Below, piece by piece: positions 62,434-64,000 of a stretch of 64,000 nucleotides of DNA (positions within the stretch are counted from its first letter, which is position 1; every line of letters begins with the position of its first letter). The notes under the pieces were generated by a model. It was not told the origin of the DNA and ran no database searches. It saw only the letters and a program-made list of their open reading frames with translations. Source of the stretch: Cryptoclostridium sp964637365 (GTDB taxonomy: Bacteria > Bacillota > Dehalobacteriia > UBA7702); contig CAZWWH010000001.1 of the NCBI GenBank assembly GCA_964637365.1, positions 173,425-237,424 of the forward strand. The letters are read 5' to 3'. Made by a program: the position numbers and the translations under genes.

Positions 62434-63067
62434 TCATTCGATATTTTGATATTGCTATTATATAACACTTTGAGAGGTAATCATGGGTACTCTTATAGAT
62501 TTTCCCAAAGTTTTCCAGCAGAAAATTATTTGAGAGGCAGTATACTAGGGAGAGAGAGTACCCCCGAAAGAGGGGTACCCCCTCCCTTCGCCCTGGTCTT
62601 TCTCTGTCTGTGATTATAATATAACAAAATACCTGCTATATATATGTATGCCAGTATGCGGGTGGGTGGTGATAATTATATCACTTGTAATGTGGTGGGT
62701 ATGCAACCCTTGACTGTACATAAGTCTAACTGGCGCTTTGTTTTGTCGTGTGTAAAATCGTGTGCAGCGAATGGGGGAGTTGATTCGTATAAATTGTAAT
62801 TGACAAAAAATATATGATAAATATTTTCGTTATATAGCGTACTACCTAATTTCCCCCGGTATTATCTGAAAATATATTTTTCAGATAAACGTTTATGAAA
62901 ATATTATCATCAAGCTCAAGCAGGCGATTAAGCGAAAAATACTATATTTTTTTATTTATATAGCATTTAATGTTACTTAATATTGTTTTGTATACCACAT
63001 TAGAACGTACACACTTTTTGTTTATATTTGTAGACAAAACTTTTTTGAAAAAATATGCAAATAGGGG

Positions 63068-63096
63068 TTGACAATATATAACGATGTCGTTATACT
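63068..63096 (+). promoter_or_regulatory. Promoter with an internal 18-bp palindromic operator
   Basis: TTGACA (63068-63073), a 17-base spacer and TATACT (63091-63096) are on the plus strand. TATAACGA-TG-TCGTTATA (63077-63094) fills the spacer and part of the -10 box, so a repressor there would block the promoter. Confidence 0.8.
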
Positions 63097-63165
63097 ATAA
63101 TCAAGCCAAGGGTAAAAAGTTCGATACAGCACATTCACACAGTCTGCAAGAAAGGAATGGTGCGT

Positions 63166-63300
63166 ATGATTGAACTTACCTTGAAGGTCAAAGTTTCCGA
63201 ACAGCAGAAAAATGATTCTGTTGAAAAGGAAATATCCCGTATCGCCGAGCTTTTATATTTAATAGCTCAGTCGATACAGGATAACAATAAGATTAATTAA
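63166..63300 (+). CDS. Small protein of 44 residues, unknown function
   Basis: The frame starts ATG 63166 behind AAAGGAATGG and encodes MIELTLKVKVSEQ, a charged middle and ELLYLIAQSIQDNNKIN. The TTLKVKVS-like start resembles short DNA-binding or antitoxin-type ribbon proteins, but it is too short to assign. A strong promoter with an operator precedes it, and a minus-strand promoter faces it from the far side. Confidence 0.6.
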   Translation: MIELTLKVKVSEQQKNDSVEKEISRIAELLYLIAQSIQDNNKIN

Positions 63301-63329
63301 AGTTTAACCTTTTTAGTTTTATTTGTCAA
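63301..63329 (-). promoter_or_regulatory. Minus-strand promoter facing the 44-residue gene
   Basis: TTGACA (63324-63329), a 17-base spacer and TAAACT (63301-63306) are read on the minus strand. A transcript from it would run antisense through the 44-residue gene towards the terminator at 62402. Confidence 0.6.
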
Positions 63330-63374
63330 CCCTTGGCCCTTTCTTGCAGTAGATTCGGGGGTGGTAACATTACT

Positions 63375-63542
63375 TTGACAGATGCCCAACGCAGGGCAAA
63401 ACAAAAGTATGAAAGAACATTAAAAACATGGGGAATTAAGTTAAAGCCTAACGAATTTGAAATGGTCGAAAAGGCCAGAGGAAAAACCTCAAGAAAAAAA
63501 TGGTTATTAGAAATTGCAAAAGAAAAACTTAACAAGAATTAA
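63375..63542 (+). CDS. Small basic protein, possible ribbon-helix-helix type
   Basis: I start this frame at TTG 63375, about 10 bases after GGGGGTGG, giving 55 residues: LTDAQRRAKQKYERTLK, then WGIKLKPNEFEMVEKARGK and a basic SRKKWLLEIAKEKL helix. The order, one strand followed by two helices, resembles ribbon-helix-helix DNA-binding proteins. It could be a phage or mobile-element regulator. An ATG at 63333 would add 14 residues but has no ribosome binding site. Confidence 0.62.
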   Translation: MTDAQRRAKQKYERTLKTWGIKLKPNEFEMVEKARGKTSRKKWLLEIAKEKLNKN

Positions 63543-63632
63543 AAACTCCCCGCACTGCTCTAGTTTGGCGACCGGACAGCACGAGGAATCGCAACCACTC
63601 CACATAGGGAGAAGTCTATTTTATTATAGCAT

Positions 63633-63677
63633 AATCTCCTTTCGGCGGTCAAGAATTGATTGAATCGAAAGGAGATT
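63633..63677 (+). promoter_or_regulatory. Hairpin that hides the ribosome binding site of the last gene
   Basis: AATCTCCTTTCG and CGAAAGGAGATT form a 12-base stem with a 21-base loop. The right arm contains AAAGGAGA, the ribosome binding site of the gene at 63684. A short T-run follows, so it could also act as a terminator. Confidence 0.7.
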
Positions 63678-63683
63678 TTTATT

Positions 63684-63902
63684 ATGTATAGAAATAACGA
63701 ATTTGCCGAATATCTCGAAGGAAAAAACTTTGACGTTGAATATCTTTATAACAGAACTCACAACAAATGGTGCGCAACAGTAAAAGCCGGAAACATTGAA
63801 GTAAGACTATGGCATCCACCAAATAAAAGAGGCTCCTTTATAGGGAGTCTCTTTTATCTTACCTTTCCATTTTATCGGCTATTTTTTTATATTAAGGCTT
63901 AA
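63684..63902 (+). CDS. Small protein of 72 residues, unknown function
   Basis: ATG 63684 follows AAAGGAGA at a good distance. The first 50 residues (MYRNNEFAEYLEGKNFDVEY, then KWCATVKAGNIEVRLW) look like a compact alpha-beta domain. The C-terminal 20 residues come from a terminator hairpin and are hydrophobic (LFYLTFPFYRLFFY), so the natural stop may have been lost. I do not recognise a family. Confidence 0.55.
   Translation: MYRNNEFAEYLEGKNFDVEYLYNRTHNKWCATVKAGNIEVRLWHPPNKRGSFIGSLFYLTFPFYRLFFYIKA
63826..63854 (+). terminator. Terminator-like hairpin inside the last gene
   Basis: AAAAGAGGCTCC and GGGAGTCTCTTTT pair with one G-U mismatch, followed by a T-run. It overlaps codons of the 72-residue frame. 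Confidence 0.65.
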
Positions 63903-63954
63903 GTCAAATTTCTCTATTTTCAATCTTTCACCAAATTATAGCTATCAACACACA

Positions 63955-63990
63955 CAAACCGGAGTATGTAGGCATACTCCGGTTTGTTTT
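63955..63990. terminator. Strong intrinsic terminator at the window end
   Basis: CAAACCGGAGTATG and CATACTCCGGTTTG form a perfect 14-base stem with a 4-base loop, followed by TTTT. Confidence 0.88.
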
Positions 63991-64000
63991 ATGAGATCAA

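Larger units (their letters stand above)
62239..63165. other. Large noncoding region at the right end of the phage late module
   Basis: This 927-base stretch holds paired CCCGA/TCGGG elements, a minus-strand terminator, a GTACCCC/GGGGTAC hairpin (62558-62578) and a TATCTGAAAAT-type hairpin (62863-62887). A 16-codon plus-strand frame with GAGAGG (62483-62533) is likely a truncated gene start. The plus-strand promoter for the 44-residue gene is at its right end. I see no full gene. Confidence 0.6.
63105..63349. repeat. Two inverted repeat pairs around the 44-residue gene
   Basis: GCCAAGGGT at 63105-63113 is repeated inverted at 63329-63337. CTGCAAGAAAGG at 63144-63155 is repeated inverted at 63338-63349. 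The arms are not nested in the usual order. Confidence 0.55.

Noticed and set aside
62483..62533. 16-codon plus-strand frame with GAGAGG before it
   Set aside because: The start is good, but the product MGTLIDFPKVFQQKII ends at once. It is probably a truncated gene start; a second GAGAGG follows with no frame.
45540..64000. Search for a second copy of the tRNA-Ala 3' end as attR
   Set aside because: No copy of the T-arm or acceptor sequence was seen downstream in the window. The right attachment site, if any, is beyond 64 kb.

Overview
The window looks like chromosome of an anaerobic, low-to-mid GC Firmicute, perhaps Negativicutes or Peptococcaceae-like; I cannot name the species. The main clues are Firmicute RNA regulation (a cysteine T-box and a ZTP riboswitch), Mini-RNase III, CsaB, DUF3786 and C_GCAxxG_C_C proteins, rubrerythrin, and a trimethylamine methyltransferase with an in-frame UAG (pyrrolysine) codon.

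Region 1 (1-20.2 kb) is mostly housekeeping: an amidohydrolase fragment, a glycosyltransferase-CsaB fusion, murJ, then cysE-cysS-mrnC-rlmB on the minus strand under a T-box. Two plus-strand lipoproteins, a DJ-1/PfpI protein, DUF3786, two eroded genes, a polar amino acid ABC transporter, asnS, an FMN reductase-like protein, rubrerythrin, cdd, deoC and an unknown membrane protein follow.

Region 2 (20.5-29.4 kb) is a methylotrophy island, all on the minus strand: a TauE/SafE permease, Pyl-containing mttB, a sigma-54 activator, an mttB paralogue without UAG, and fhs under a ZTP riboswitch. Both methyltransferase genes have consensus sigma-54 promoters. Upstream of these promoters lie eight copies of an ATGC-N6-GCAT element that I propose is the activator's binding site. 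The logic is methylamine or betaine demethylation feeding one-carbon units into the folate pathway.

Region 3 (29.5-45.4 kb) holds a catA-like acetyltransferase, the arginine operon argC-J-B-D-F-G behind a promoter with an ARG-box-like element, yajQ, an M29-like aminopeptidase, glnS, and on the plus strand proB-proA-nadD-yqeK-rsfS-methyltransferase.

Region 4 (45.4-64 kb) begins with tRNA-Ala(GGC) and then a minus-strand, short-tailed-phage-like late module: terminase subunits, portal, a scaffold with a probable -1 frameshift, capsid with a C-terminal Ig-like domain, connector and tail genes, and a giant modular polyvalent protein. No integrase, repressor or lysis gene is in the window. The right end holds small plus-strand genes with dense regulatory structure: a palindromic operator in a promoter, face-to-face promoters, an RBS-sequestering hairpin, and terminators.
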